Source of the DNA: CAZKVJ01 sp964556225
GTDB taxonomy: Bacteria > Actinomycetota > Acidimicrobiia > Acidimicrobiales > Ilumatobacteraceae
Direction of reading: 5' to 3'
Length of the DNA stretch: 64,000 bases
NCBI GenBank assembly: GCA_964556225.1
Contig: CAZKVJ010000007.1
Span: 1 to 64,000, forward strand
Shown here in pieces: positions 1 through 7,770 of this stretch. Position 1 is the stretch's first letter; the number at the start of each line of letters is the position of its first letter. Below the pieces are notes generated by a model. That model made no database searches, was not told the origin of the DNA, and worked only from the letters and a program-made list of their open reading frames with translations. The translations under genes and the position numbers were made by a program.

Positions 1-59
1 TCCTGAAGAAAGATCTGCGCGCCCCCTACTGGGAGGGCCGCACGCGGTTCGTGGGGTGA
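1..59 (+). CDS. 3' end of an unidentified gene
   Basis: A reading frame that enters from outside the window ends at TGA (57..59). Its last residues read LKKDLRAPYWEGRTRFVG. The frame keeps the G/C third-position bias of the real genes here, and the next gene is convergent, starting its stop codon 15 bp further on. Eighteen residues are too few to name a family, so the function is unknown. Confidence 0.45.
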   Translation, partial: LKKDLRAPYWEGRTRFVG

Positions 60-74
60 CTGGCGGCGCTGCGA

Positions 75-1376
75 TCAGGCGGCGGCAGTGGACAGGCGGC
101 GGTACGAACCGGACGACCACGCCACCAGCGTGATCGCCACGCCGGCCAGACCGGCCAGGGTGAACATGAGGGCCAGGCCCCGGTCGGGTCCCGTTCCGAA
201 CCACTCGCCGATCACGTCGGCACCCCGGCCGTCGGTCATGAACGGCATCACGAACGCCTCGGCGATGGGTGCCACGAGGAACGCCGTGAACGGTGAGGCG
301 GCGTTCTCCACCAGCTGGGCGAAGCCGAACACCCGGCCCTGGCGCTCGAACGGGATGGCCCGCTGGAGGACGGTCTGCTCGGCGGCCTCGATGGCAGGGA
401 TCAGGGCGAGCCAGATGGCCATGCCGATGCCGACGAGCACGATCGAGGACCGCAGGGAGAACACGGCGCACACGCCCCAGCTCGCCAGGTTCCCGGCCAG
501 CACCACCCGGGCCGGGTTCGAGCCCAGTCCCGACCGCGCCACGAACACCCCGCCGGCGATGAACGCCAGGCTGATGGCACCCCAGAGCAGCCCCCATGTC
601 TCCACCGACACCAGCTCGAGGCCGTAGGCGTCGATCAGGGCCATGAACACCCCGCCGAGCAGGTTGTTGAACGCCGCCAGCGCCACGAGCATCCCCAAGC
701 CCGGCACGGCTCGGATCGCCTCGATCGCGGCCCGCACGTCGTACGCCGACGAGCGGCCGGCGTGGTGCGCCGTCGGATGGGGCTCGGGCTCGTCGATGAC
801 GATGGTCATGACGTCGGCCAAGGCGACGATGGTGAGGGCGAGCGAGCCGTAGTACGCCCAGCCCATGCCCAGCCCGCCGATGACGAGGCCGCTGAACACC
901 GACGTGATGGCGAACGAGACACCGGTGATCGTGCCCACCATCCCGTTGGCCCGGTCCCGCTCGCCATCCGGGACGAGGAGCGTGACGCAGGTGGACAGCA
1001 CGATCCCCCGCATCTGTCCCGCGACCGAGCCGAGCAGCGTCGAGGCGATCAGCACCCAGAACCACGGGCTTCGCAGCGAGAGGAGGTGGGAGGCGTCGAT
1101 CGTGACGAACACCACCGTGGCGACGGTGAAGCAGACCGCCGACAGCGCGGTGAGCGCCACGAAGGCGGTGTGCTTGCGGTGCCGGTCGACGTAGGTGCCC
1201 ACGAGCGGCGCGATGACCGCCGACGAGATGCTGAAGGCGCCGCCGATCACCCCGGTGGCCACGACGGACCGGGTCTCGAGGTACACCCAGAACGTCAGCG
1301 CGAACCACAGGAACGAGCTCGTGACGCCCGTCAGCAGCGTGTTCGCGAGAAGCCGGCGAAAGACGGGCTGGTGCAC
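75..1376 (-). CDS. MFS family transporter
   Basis: This is a 433-residue multi-pass membrane protein with about twelve hydrophobic segments, the usual size for a major facilitator superfamily transporter. The loop after the second helix carries the MFS motif A pattern (GTYVDRHRKHTAF), and a long charged loop near the middle separates two six-helix halves. The N-terminus (MHQPVFRRLLANTLLTG) resembles the drug-efflux and enterobactin-exporter-like MFS branch, so a proton-driven exporter is likely, but the substrate cannot be read. It starts with GTG at 1376. A possible upstream gene on the same strand ends 13 bp before it, so it may be the second gene of an operon cut by the assembly gap. Confidence 0.88.
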   Translation of the reverse strand: MHQPVFRRLLANTLLTGVTSSFLWFALTFWVYLETRSVVATGVIGGAFSISSAVIAPLVGTYVDRHRKHTAFVALTALSAVCFTVATVVFVTIDASHLLSLRSPWFWVLIASTLLGSVAGQMRGIVLSTCVTLLVPDGERDRANGMVGTITGVSFAITSVFSGLVIGGLGMGWAYYGSLALTIVALADVMTIVIDEPEPHPTAHHAGRSSAYDVRAAIEAIRAVPGLGMLVALAAFNNLLGGVFMALIDAYGLELVSVETWGLLWGAISLAFIAGGVFVARSGLGSNPARVVLAGNLASWGVCAVFSLRSSIVLVGIGMAIWLALIPAIEAAEQTVLQRAIPFERQGRVFGFAQLVENAASPFTAFLVAPIAEAFVMPFMTDGRGADVIGEWFGTGPDRGLALMFTLAGLAGVAITLVAWSSGSYRRLSTAAA

Positions 1377-1388
1377 CCCGAGAGCCTG

Positions 1389-1531
1389 TCAGGACGAGCG
1401 CTCGCCGTCAGGTCGATTCCCGATCGGCGCTCGCCCGGTCACCGACATGAGCTCGCCGGCGGCGGCCACGAGGTCGGCGACCTCCACGGCACGATCGCCC
1501 CGCAGCGCCGGAACCCACCCACCCCCAACGG
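1389..1531 (-). CDS. possible 3' end of a gene cut by the assembly gap
   Basis: On the minus strand an open frame emerges from the N run and stops with TGA at 1389..1391, 13 bp before the MFS start. The readable tail includes RGDRAVEVADLVAAAGELMS and is plausible as a protein C-terminus: alternating hydrophobic and charged residues, mostly G/C third positions. The competing frames over the same bases are Trp/Pro/Cys-rich and less protein-like. The family cannot be told from about 47 residues, and it may be chance. Confidence 0.3.
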
Positions 1532-1631
1532 NNNNNNNNNNNNNNNNNNNNNNNNNNNNNNNNNNNNNNNNNNNNNNNNNNNNNNNNNNNNNNNNNNNNN
1601 NNNNNNNNNNNNNNNNNNNNNNNNNNNNNNN
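1532..1631. other. assembly gap (100 N)
   Basis: Exactly 100 N, the conventional placeholder for a scaffold join of unknown size. The left flank is C-rich and the right flank is a G/A-rich low-complexity run (about 1634..1664), a kind of sequence that commonly breaks assembly or sequencing. The true length and any genes in the gap are unknown. Confidence 0.97.
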
Positions 1632-1672
1632 AACGGAGGGAGAGGAGGAGGAGGGTGGTGGTGGTCGGGGCG

Positions 1673-1678
1673 TACGAT
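1673..1678 (+). promoter_or_regulatory. putative -10 box of aidB
   Basis: TACGAT matches the actinobacterial TANNNT -10 pattern and lies 31 bp before the aidB ATG. This would give a leader of about 25 nt that contains the GGGAGG Shine-Dalgarno sequence. No clear -35 is seen; the expected position is in G-rich repeats near the gap. Confidence 0.4.
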
Positions 1679-1709
1679 CGGTGGGGTCCGGCGACGTTCG
1701 GGAGGGACC

Positions 1710-3362
1710 ATGGGCGAGCAGCGGTTCACGACCCACGAGGTGCTCAACCAGCCGCCGGCCCTCGCCGGCCACGACGTGTTCGGCACCAACACCGCGCTGG
1801 TCGAAGGGGTGGTGCGAGAGGGCGCGTCGTGGGCGCTCGACAGCCTCCACGACCTGGGGCGGCTGGCCGGCAGCGCCGAGGCGATCGAGTGGGGGTTCCA
1901 GGCCAACACCGTCACCCCGGTGCTGCGGACCCACGACCGAGCCGGGCACCGGATCGACCAGGTCCAGTACCACCCCGCCTACCACCAGCTCATGAGCACC
2001 TCGGTCGGGCACGGGCTGCACGCGGCGCCGTGGGGCGACGACCGCCCGGGCGCCCACGTGGCCCGTGCCGCCGGCTTCATCACGTGGTCGCACGTCGACG
2101 CCGGTCACACCTGCCCCATCTCGATGACGTACAGCGTGGTCCCTGCGCTGCGCCACCACGCCGAGCTCACCGAGCAGTGGCTGCCCGGGCTGGTGTCGCG
2201 CGAGTACGACCCCCGGTTCCAGCCCGCCGCCACGAAGCGGGGCGTGACCATGGGCATGGCGATGACCGAGAAGCAGGGTGGCAGCGACGTGCGCGCCAAC
2301 TCCACGGTGGCCGAGCCGGTGGGAACGACGGGCGAGTACCTGCTCACCGGGCACAAGTGGTTCTGCTCGGCGCCGATGAGCGACGCCTTCTTGGTGCTGG
2401 CACAGGCCCCTGGAGGGCTGTCGTGCTTCTTCCTCCCACGCTGGCGCCCCGACGGCACCCGCAACGCCATCGTCATCCAGCGCCTGAAGGAAAAGCTGGG
2501 CGACCGGTCGAACGCCTCCAGCGAGGTCGAGTACCAGGGCGCCTGGGCGGTGATGGTCGGCGAGGAGGGTCGCGGCGTGCGCACCATCCTCGAGATGGTC
2601 AGCCATACGCGCCTCGACTGCATCCTCGGCGCGACGGCCGGGATGCGCCTGGGCGTCGAGCAGGCGGTCCACCACGCCCGCCACCGCGACGCGTTCGGGC
2701 GTCGCCTCGTGGCCCAGCCGTTGATGGCGAACGTGCTGGCCGACCTCGCGCTCGAGGCCGAGGCGGCGACCGTGGTGGCGCTGCGCCTGGCCCGGGCCCA
2801 CGATCCCCACGCCGCCGACGACGGCGACGAGCACCTCCGCCGCCTCGCCGTGCCGGTCGTCAAGTACTGGGTGTGCAAGCGAGCGCCGAGCCACGCCGCC
2901 GAGGCGATGGAGTGCCTCGGCGGCACCGGCTACGTCGAGGAGACGGTCATGCCGCGGCTGTTCCGCCAGAGCCCGGTGAACGGGATCTGGGAAGGGTCCG
3001 GCAACGTGATCTGCCTCGATGTGCTCCGCTCGATGGCGCGAGATCCCCTGAGCGTGGAGGCCTACTTCGCCGTCGTCGACGCGGCCGCTGGCGCCGACGC
3101 CCGGCTCGACCACGCGGCGGGCCGCCTCCGCAAGGAGCTGGCCGACCTCGACGCCGTCGAGTCCCGGGCCCGGCGCATCGTGGAGCAGATGGCGCTGGTG
3201 CTGCAGGGGGCGCTGCTGGTGCAGACCGGTCCCGTCGCGGTCGCCGATGCCTTCTGCGCGAGCCGCTTGGGCGACGACGGGTACCGTGCCTTCGGGACCC
3301 TCCCCACCGGTGCCGGCGTCACGGCCATCATCGACCGGGCGCTGCCCCTGATCGACACCTAG
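1710..3362 (+). CDS. aidB: AidB-like acyl-CoA dehydrogenase
   Basis: The 550-residue product matches the AidB branch of the acyl-CoA dehydrogenase superfamily from end to end; E. coli AidB has 541 residues. Shared stretches are THEVLNQPP at the N-terminus, GMAMTEKQGGSDVRANST around the flavin site, GHKWFCSAPMSDAFLVLAQ, LKEKLGDRSNASSEVE, and near the C-terminus MECLGGTGYVEE and NGIWEGSGNVICLDVLR. AidB is an FAD protein of the alkylation (Ada) response that binds DNA; its physiological substrate is unresolved. The start is ATG with a GGGAGG Shine-Dalgarno 5 bp upstream. The frame also runs upstream into the N gap, but that extension is arginine/proline-rich noise. HMG-CoA reductase starts 11 bp after the stop, so the two may be cotranscribed. 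No ada or alkA is visible. Confidence 0.93.
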   Translation: MGEQRFTTHEVLNQPPALAGHDVFGTNTALVEGVVREGASWALDSLHDLGRLAGSAEAIEWGFQANTVTPVLRTHDRAGHRIDQVQYHPAYHQLMSTSVGHGLHAAPWGDDRPGAHVARAAGFITWSHVDAGHTCPISMTYSVVPALRHHAELTEQWLPGLVSREYDPRFQPAATKRGVTMGMAMTEKQGGSDVRANSTVAEPVGTTGEYLLTGHKWFCSAPMSDAFLVLAQAPGGLSCFFLPRWRPDGTRNAIVIQRLKEKLGDRSNASSEVEYQGAWAVMVGEEGRGVRTILEMVSHTRLDCILGATAGMRLGVEQAVHHARHRDAFGRRLVAQPLMANVLADLALEAEAATVVALRLARAHDPHAADDGDEHLRRLAVPVVKYWVCKRAPSHAAEAMECLGGTGYVEETVMPRLFRQSPVNGIWEGSGNVICLDVLRSMARDPLSVEAYFAVVDAAAGADARLDHAAGRLRKELADLDAVESRARRIVEQMALVLQGALLVQTGPVAVADAFCASRLGDDGYRAFGTLPTGAGVTAIIDRALPLIDT

Positions 3363-3373
3363 GGGTCGACCGC

Positions 3374-4552
3374 GTGGACCACGAGCGATGGCACATCCCT
3401 CGCAGTGACGTCGAGGACCACACCGCCGAGATGGCGGCCGAACGCCGGCGGTTCGTCACCGACCACACCGGCACAGAGCTCGACCACGTCGGGCGGTTCT
3501 CGTTCGAACCGGCACTGCTGCACGGCAACATCGAGAACTTCATCGGCGTCGCCCAGGTCCCGATCGGCCTGGCCGGGCCGATCCGGATCAACGGCGAGCA
3601 CGCCGACGGTGAGTTCCTGATCCCGCTCGCCACCACCGAGGGCACGCTCGTCGCCAGCTACAGCAGGGGCATGCGCCTGCTCAGCGAGTGCGGTGGTGTG
3701 ACGACCACGGTCGTCGCCGACGCCATGCAACGCTCGCCGGTGTTCATCTTCGACGACGCCCGGGTGGCCCGGGCGTTCGGGGAGTGGGTCGACGAGCACC
3801 GGTCCGAGATCGCCGCCGCCGCCGAGGCAACCACCCGCGTCGGGCGGCTGGTCTCCATCGGCCAGTACGCCGTGGGGCCGCTGCGCTACCTGCGCTTCAA
3901 CTACACCTGCGGCGACGCCGCTGGACAGAACATGGTCGGCAAGGCCACCCAGGCGGCGTGCGAATGGATCGTGGCGGCCCATCCCACGGCCCGGCGCTAC
4001 GTGCTATCGGGGAACGTCGACACCGACAAGAAGCACTCCCAGATCAACACGCTGCTCACGCGCGGCAAGCGTGTGGTCGCCGAGGCCGTGATCCGGCGCG
4101 ACGCGATCCGGGACCTCATGGGCGTCGACACCCACGATCTGTTCGCCATGCGCCAGGTGTCGAACGCCGGCGCGTTCCTGGCCGGCGCCGCCAACAACGG
4201 CGCGCACGCCGCCAACGCGCTGGCGGCGCTGTTCATCGCCACCGGGCAGGACGTCGCGAACGTCGCCGAGTCCCACGCCGGCATCACGTACTCCCAGCTG
4301 CTCGACAACGGTGACTACTACTGGTCGGTGACGTTGCCGTCGCTCATCGTCGCCACGTACGGCGGTGGCACCGGGCTGGCCACCCAGCGCGAGTGTCTCG
4401 AGATGCTCGGCTGCTACGGCCCCGGGAAGGTCGACAAGCTGGCCGAGATCTGCGCCGCCGTCGTGCTCGCCGGTGAGACGTCGCTGTCGGCCGCGGTGCT
4501 GCACGGCGACTGGGTGTCGAGCCACGACCGCCTCGGCCGCAACCGCCCTTGA
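3374..4552 (+). CDS. hydroxymethylglutaryl-CoA reductase
   Basis: This is a soluble catalytic domain of about 392 residues. It shows the family signatures ENFIGVAQVPIGLAGPI, IPLATTEGTLVASYSRGM (with the catalytic Glu), SGNVDTDKKHSQIN (catalytic Lys region), GQDVANVAESH (catalytic Asp) and a C-terminal SSHDRLGRNRP carrying the general-acid His. The TDKK and GxGxxR/K spacing resembles class I enzymes. HMG-CoA reductase makes mevalonate from HMG-CoA with NADPH, or runs in reverse in mevalonate catabolism. No other mevalonate gene is in the window, so the direction is uncertain. GTG at 3374 was chosen because it keeps a plausible N-terminus just after aidB; ATG at 3431 is the alternative and would remove 19 residues. 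A MenJ-like isoprenoid reductase follows 136 bp later. Confidence 0.92.
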   Translation: MDHERWHIPRSDVEDHTAEMAAERRRFVTDHTGTELDHVGRFSFEPALLHGNIENFIGVAQVPIGLAGPIRINGEHADGEFLIPLATTEGTLVASYSRGMRLLSECGGVTTTVVADAMQRSPVFIFDDARVARAFGEWVDEHRSEIAAAAEATTRVGRLVSIGQYAVGPLRYLRFNYTCGDAAGQNMVGKATQAACEWIVAAHPTARRYVLSGNVDTDKKHSQINTLLTRGKRVVAEAVIRRDAIRDLMGVDTHDLFAMRQVSNAGAFLAGAANNGAHAANALAALFIATGQDVANVAESHAGITYSQLLDNGDYYWSVTLPSLIVATYGGGTGLATQRECLEMLGCYGPGKVDKLAEICAAVVLAGETSLSAAVLHGDWVSSHDRLGRNRP

Positions 4553-4688
4553 GCGGCGCGCTCGTACGGGGTCAGGCGTCGGGTTCGCGCGGCGAGCGTG
4601 GGCGGGGCTGGGCGCCGAGTCCCGGGTGGCACGGGAACATCGGACCTGACCGAGGGGATCGGGCCGCTGGCTGGCAGGCTGTGCAGCC

Positions 4689-5906
4689 GTGGAGCGCTGC
4701 GACCTCGTGATCATCGGCGGTGGACCGGCGGGGGCGGCCGCGGCGATCCGCGCAGCTCGAGCCGGCGCCCGTGTCAGCGTCCTCGAGCGGGGTGACGCAG
4801 GGCGCGACAAGGTGTGCGGCGACGGCCTCACCCCGCGAGCGGTCGCCGCGCTCGACGAGCTGAAGGTCGACCTCGGCCCGGCCCACCGGATCGACGGCCT
4901 GCGGATGATCGCCGGCCGCACGACCCGTGAGCTCGCCTGGCCGGCAGGCGGGCGGTTCCCGAACCACGGCGCGGTGTGGCCCCGCCGCCGCTTCGACGCC
5001 CACCTCATCGAGGTGGCCGTCGACGCGGGGGCCGAGGTGGTGTTCGGCTGCGAGGCCGTCCCGGTGGTCGAGCGCGACGTGGTGGTCGGGGCCGTGGCCG
5101 GCGGACGCGAGTGGCGGGCCCCGATGACCATCCTCGCCTCGGGCGCCCAAGGTGCGGCCGCCCAGCTGGTCGGCGCCGTGCGCGATCCCGACGAGCCGTT
5201 CGGCTTGGCGATCCGCACCTACGCCGAGACCCCCCGCCATGCCGAACGCCACCTCGAGGCGTGCCTCAGCCTGAGCGACGAGCACGGCACACCGGTGCCC
5301 GGCTATGGCTGGATGTTCCCCGCCGGCGACGGCACCGTCAACATCGGGGTCGGCGCGCTGTCCACGATGCGGGGCTTCAAGCAGCTGAACCTCAACCGGC
5401 TGCTCGACCTGTACGCCGGGACGGTGCGCGACCGCTGGTCGCTCGGCCCGTACCTCGAGCGGCCGCGCGCCTGGCGGTTGCCGATGAGCGCCCTTCGCCG
5501 CCACGGACCGGGGTGGGTGGCGGTGGGCGACGCGGCCGGGTTGGTCAACCCGATGAACGGCGAGGGCATCGACTACGGCCTCGAGTCCGGGATGCTGGCC
5601 GCCGACCGGTTCCTCGAGGACCCCCTGGCAGCGCCGGCCGTCTACGACCGGGTCGTCGGTGAGCGCTTCGACGGGTTCTTGCGCACCGGCCGGCGCTTCA
5701 GCTTCCTCATCGGGCACCCCTGGATGCTGCGCGCCGGGCTGAAGGTGGCGATGAGCACGTCCACCACGGCCGACATCACGCTGGCCGTGATGGGCAACCT
5801 GGTCGACAACGAGACCCCGGGGACGGCGGGGCGTGTGCTCCGGGCGGCCGATCGGGCGCTGGCCGCCGTCGATCCGCTGCTGCGGCGTACCCGCGCCCGG
5901 GGCTGA
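4689..5906 (+). CDS. geranylgeranyl reductase-family flavoprotein (MenJ-like)
   Basis: The product has 405 residues. It opens with the FAD dinucleotide-binding motif GGGPAGAAAAIRAARAG (residues about 9-25), then the family motif DKVCGDGLTPRAV, and later GWVAVGDAAGLVNPMNGEGI, the second FAD contact. This is the FAD-dependent family that includes geranylgeranyl reductase, archaeal lipid reductases and mycobacterial MenJ, which saturates one isoprene unit of menaquinone. It starts with GTG at 4689; the 136 bp before it hold no other recognisable signal. A second family member lies at 17412..18644 on the other strand. A menaquinone-chain reductase is the most likely role, but halogenase- or monooxygenase-like relatives share the same motifs. 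Confidence 0.85.
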   Translation: MERCDLVIIGGGPAGAAAAIRAARAGARVSVLERGDAGRDKVCGDGLTPRAVAALDELKVDLGPAHRIDGLRMIAGRTTRELAWPAGGRFPNHGAVWPRRRFDAHLIEVAVDAGAEVVFGCEAVPVVERDVVVGAVAGGREWRAPMTILASGAQGAAAQLVGAVRDPDEPFGLAIRTYAETPRHAERHLEACLSLSDEHGTPVPGYGWMFPAGDGTVNIGVGALSTMRGFKQLNLNRLLDLYAGTVRDRWSLGPYLERPRAWRLPMSALRRHGPGWVAVGDAAGLVNPMNGEGIDYGLESGMLAADRFLEDPLAAPAVYDRVVGERFDGFLRTGRRFSFLIGHPWMLRAGLKVAMSTSTTADITLAVMGNLVDNETPGTAGRVLRAADRALAAVDPLLRRTRARG

Positions 5907-5933
5907 CCGGGTCGCAATCGCCGGCCGGCTCGC

Positions 5934-5939
5934 TACCGT
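5934..5939 (+). promoter_or_regulatory. -10 box, probable leaderless promoter of the metal ABC operon
   Basis: TACCGT fits TANNNT and ends 8 nt before the ATG at 5948. A normal -10 to +1 distance would place transcription start at the start codon. There is no Shine-Dalgarno sequence. Confidence 0.45.
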
Positions 5940-5947
5940 TGCGGCCC

Positions 5948-6982
5948 ATGCGATCGAGGCTGCTCCTGCTGGCCGGCGTGCTCGCTCTCACCGCGCCGGC
6001 GTGTGGCGATGACGGCGAGCCCACGTCGTCGGGCACCGGCGGCTGTGGCAGCGGGTCGGTGGTCGACGATCGAGCCCTGAGAGTGGCGACCACGGTGGCC
6101 CCGCTCACCAGCATCGTCGCCAACATCGCTGGCGGGATCGACACCGTGATCACCGGCGTGGTCCCGGAGGGCACCAACTCGCACACCTTCGAGCCACCGC
6201 CCAGCGCCGCCGCCACGCTCGAGGACGCCGATGTCGTGTTCCTGAACGGCTTGGTGCTCGAGGAGCCGACCAAGGATCTCGCCGAGGCCAACATGTCGGC
6301 CGGTGCCGAGATCTGCGAGCTGGGCACCACGGTCCTCCCCGAGGACGAGTACCTGTTCGACTTCTCGTTCCCCGAGGAAGGCGGCAAGCCCAACCCGCAC
6401 CTGTGGACGAACCCGCCGATGGCGCTCGCCTACGCCAAGGTGGTGCGCGACGTGCTCGTGGCCCGCGACCCCGCCGACGCGGCGACCTACGAGGCGAACT
6501 ACGCCGCCTTCGCGGACAAGGTCGACCAGCTCGACACGGCGCTTCGCACGGCGACGTCGACCCTCGATCCAGCGGACCGCCAGCTGCTCACCTACCACGA
6601 CGCCTACGCCTACTTCGCCCAGGAGTACGGCTGGACGGTGATCGGGGCCATCCAGCCGTCCTCGTTCGACGAGCCGACGCCGCGGGAGATCGCCGACCTG
6701 ATCGACCAGGTCCGAGCGACCGGCGTGCGCGCCATCTTCGGCAGCGAGGTGTTCCCCTCGCCGGTGCTCGAACAGATCGGCGCCGAGACCGGCGTGCGGT
6801 ACGTCGACACGCTGCGCGACGACGACCTGCTCGGCGAGCCGGGTGACCCCGAGCACTCGTGGCTCGGGCTGATGCGCTCCAACTTCGTCACCATGATCGA
6901 AGCACTCGGCGGGGACGCGGCCGCGCTCGTCGCCCTCGACGTCGCCGACGTGGCGCCCGACACCGCGGAGTACCCGCAGTGA
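5948..6982 (+). CDS. znuA: zinc/manganese ABC transporter substrate-binding lipoprotein (ZnuA/TroA family)
   Basis: The 344-residue product begins with a lipoprotein signal peptide whose lipobox TAPAC puts the lipidated Cys at residue 19. The mature part is a cluster A-I (SBP_bac_9) metal receptor. Three histidines sit in the family ligand positions: H79 (NSHTFEPPP), H151 (NPHLWTNP) and H217 (TYHDAYAYF), with an acidic fourth ligand near D287 (YVDTL). A His rather than Glu as third ligand favours zinc over manganese. The acidic, His-rich loop of many ZnuA proteins is absent. It would capture the metal outside the membrane and deliver it to the permease encoded two genes downstream. Its stop overlaps the next start by 4 bp (GTGA). 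Confidence 0.92.
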   Translation: MRSRLLLLAGVLALTAPACGDDGEPTSSGTGGCGSGSVVDDRALRVATTVAPLTSIVANIAGGIDTVITGVVPEGTNSHTFEPPPSAAATLEDADVVFLNGLVLEEPTKDLAEANMSAGAEICELGTTVLPEDEYLFDFSFPEEGGKPNPHLWTNPPMALAYAKVVRDVLVARDPADAATYEANYAAFADKVDQLDTALRTATSTLDPADRQLLTYHDAYAYFAQEYGWTVIGAIQPSSFDEPTPREIADLIDQVRATGVRAIFGSEVFPSPVLEQIGAETGVRYVDTLRDDDLLGEPGDPEHSWLGLMRSNFVTMIEALGGDAAALVALDVADVAPDTAEYPQ

Positions 6983-7770
6983 GCTCGACCGGCGTGCTCG
7001 TCGCCGTGGAGGACGTCAGCTGTGACTACGGCGGCCCGCCCGTGCTGCACCAGGTGTCGATGTCGGTGGCTCCCGGCGAGTTCGTCGGCGTCGTGGGGCC
7101 GTCCGGCTCGGGCAAGTCCACGCTCCTGCGAGCGGTGCTCGGCACGATCCAGCCGTCCGCCGGCCGGGTCCGGCGCCGCCCCGAGCTGACGATCGGCTAC
7201 GTGCCGCAGGTCGAGTCGGTGGCGTGGACGTTCCCCGTCACCGTGGCCGACGTCGTCGCGATGACGCTGCCCCAGCGCTTCGGCACCCGCCCGAGGCTTC
7301 GCGCCGACGAGCGTCGCCGCGTCGGTGAGGTGCTCGAGCGGCTCGGTCTCGGCGGTCTGGGAGGCCGCCACATCCGAGAGCTGTCGGGTGGCCAGCAGCA
7401 GCGGGTCTTCCTGGCCAGGGCGCTGGTGCGCCGGCCGGACCTGCTGGTGCTCGACGAGCCGACCTCGGGGGTCGACGTGCGCACCCGGCACGAGGTGCTG
7501 CACGTGCTGGCCGACCTGAACGACGACGGCATCGCGATCCTGCTCACCACCCACGACCTGAACGGCCTGGCGGCCCACCTGCCGCGCCTCGTGTGCTTGA
7601 ACCGGGTCGTGGTCGCCGACGGCACGCCCAGTGCCGTGCTGCGCCCCGACGTGCTGGAGCGGACCTACGGCGCGCCGCTGCAGGTCCTCGAGCACGGTGG
7701 CATGCCCGTGGTCGTCGACCGCGGTGTGCTGGCCGGGCGCCTCCGACGGATCGGGGAGCGGTCGGCATGA
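6979..7770 (+). CDS. znuC: zinc/manganese ABC transporter ATP-binding protein
   Basis: This is a 263-residue ABC ATPase. Walker A is GPSGSGKST (residues about 39-47), the signature is LSGGQQQRV, Walker B is LLVLDEPTSG and the switch His is in LLTTHD. GYVPQ before the Q-loop region is typical of the metal-chelate (ZnuC/MntB) class. GTG at 6979 overlaps the preceding TGA, and the stop overlaps the permease start (ATGA), so the three genes are translationally coupled. It powers import of the metal captured by the upstream lipoprotein. Confidence 0.92.
   Translation: MSSTGVLVAVEDVSCDYGGPPVLHQVSMSVAPGEFVGVVGPSGSGKSTLLRAVLGTIQPSAGRVRRRPELTIGYVPQVESVAWTFPVTVADVVAMTLPQRFGTRPRLRADERRRVGEVLERLGLGGLGGRHIRELSGGQQQRVFLARALVRRPDLLVLDEPTSGVDVRTRHEVLHVLADLNDDGIAILLTTHDLNGLAAHLPRLVCLNRVVVADGTPSAVLRPDVLERTYGAPLQVLEHGGMPVVVDRGVLAGRLRRIGERSA

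Noticed and set aside
762..1709. An upstream extension of the aidB reading frame through the gap
   Set aside because: It passes through 100 N and is antisense to the MFS gene; ATG at 1710 with GGGAGG agrees with the AidB family N-terminus.
5907..5947. A zinc-uptake regulator (Zur) operator before znuA
   Set aside because: No AT-rich palindrome is visible in the 41-bp gap; only a -10-like box is seen.
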